DNA of 64,000 nucleotides from Phytoseiulus persimilis. Taxonomy: Eukaryota > Arthropoda > Arachnida > Mesostigmata > Phytoseiidae. Shown piece by piece: positions 63,800-64,000 of the stretch; position 1 is the first letter of the stretch; the number at the start of each line of letters is the position of its first letter. A model generated the notes under the pieces. The model had not been told where the DNA came from, did not search any database, and saw only the letters and a list, made by a program, of their open reading frames with translations. Both the position numbers and the translations under genes were made by a program. The stretch covers positions 36,204,745 to 36,268,744 of the forward strand of contig CM075102.1 in the NCBI GenBank assembly GCA_037576195.1, written 5' to 3'.

Positions 63800-64000
63800 G
63801 TGAGTTAATAATCTACGCCAACGAGACGAGCGAGCTCACTGCCTGCAGCGGGACAGCGCCGAGATATTGTCCACGTACAGTGACACCGTACGTCTTGCGC
63901 CGCGTTCGGTAGGTGGCCATTCACACAAACGGTGTCTCGAGGTGCGAGCCGGAAACGGTCAGTCGGGCCGTTCGACCGAACTGCAGTGCTCATCGATATC
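63800..64000 (+). other. Start of receptor intron 10
   Basis: This is the sequence after the donor gtgagt. No cysteine-rich-domain exon (SVCSxPC pattern) is seen before the window ends. Confidence 0.65.

Overview
The window looks like animal, most likely arthropod, nuclear DNA. It has GT-AG introns up to 16 kb, a tRNA-derived SINE with a target-site duplication, minisatellites, long poly-C tracts and very low gene density. Base composition is near 50% GC. I see no bacterial operons, CRISPR arrays or viral genes. The receptor subtype, recalled from the mXR/mtt group described in insects, points to an arthropod; I cannot name the species.

One protein-coding gene is well supported. It is the 5' part of a family C G-protein-coupled receptor of the metabotropic glutamate receptor family, on the + strand. 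I could build ten coding exons between 37414 and 63799. All nine junctions keep reading frame, and together they encode about 659 residues: a signal peptide, a long low-complexity leader, the whole bilobed ligand-binding domain and the start of the linker to the cysteine-rich domain. The cysteine-rich domain, seven-helix domain and tail must lie beyond position 64000. One intron appears to use a GC-AG donor. Two residues that hold the glutamate side chain in mGluR1 (Tyr74, Arg78) are replaced, while those that hold the amino-acid backbone are kept. This fits the mXR/mtt type, whose ligand is not glutamate.

Layout: 1-166 is a SINE copy cut by the window edge; 167-8831 shows no gene; 8832-9130 is a complete SINE on the - strand with a 13-bp duplication; 9131-37413 shows no recognisable gene but holds minisatellites at 20373-20552 and 20624-20725, their relatives at 14349 and 27061-27316, an AG microsatellite and a G-rich repeat near 15752; 37414-63799 is the receptor gene, with a 16-kb first intron and a 3.7-kb eighth intron; 63800-64000 is the start of its tenth intron.

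The many other open frames look like chance frames. A few with protein-like composition are listed as leads, not genes. I found no new multi-gene system. The most interesting points are the altered ligand pocket, the GC-AG intron, the unusual leader, and the SINE and minisatellite families.
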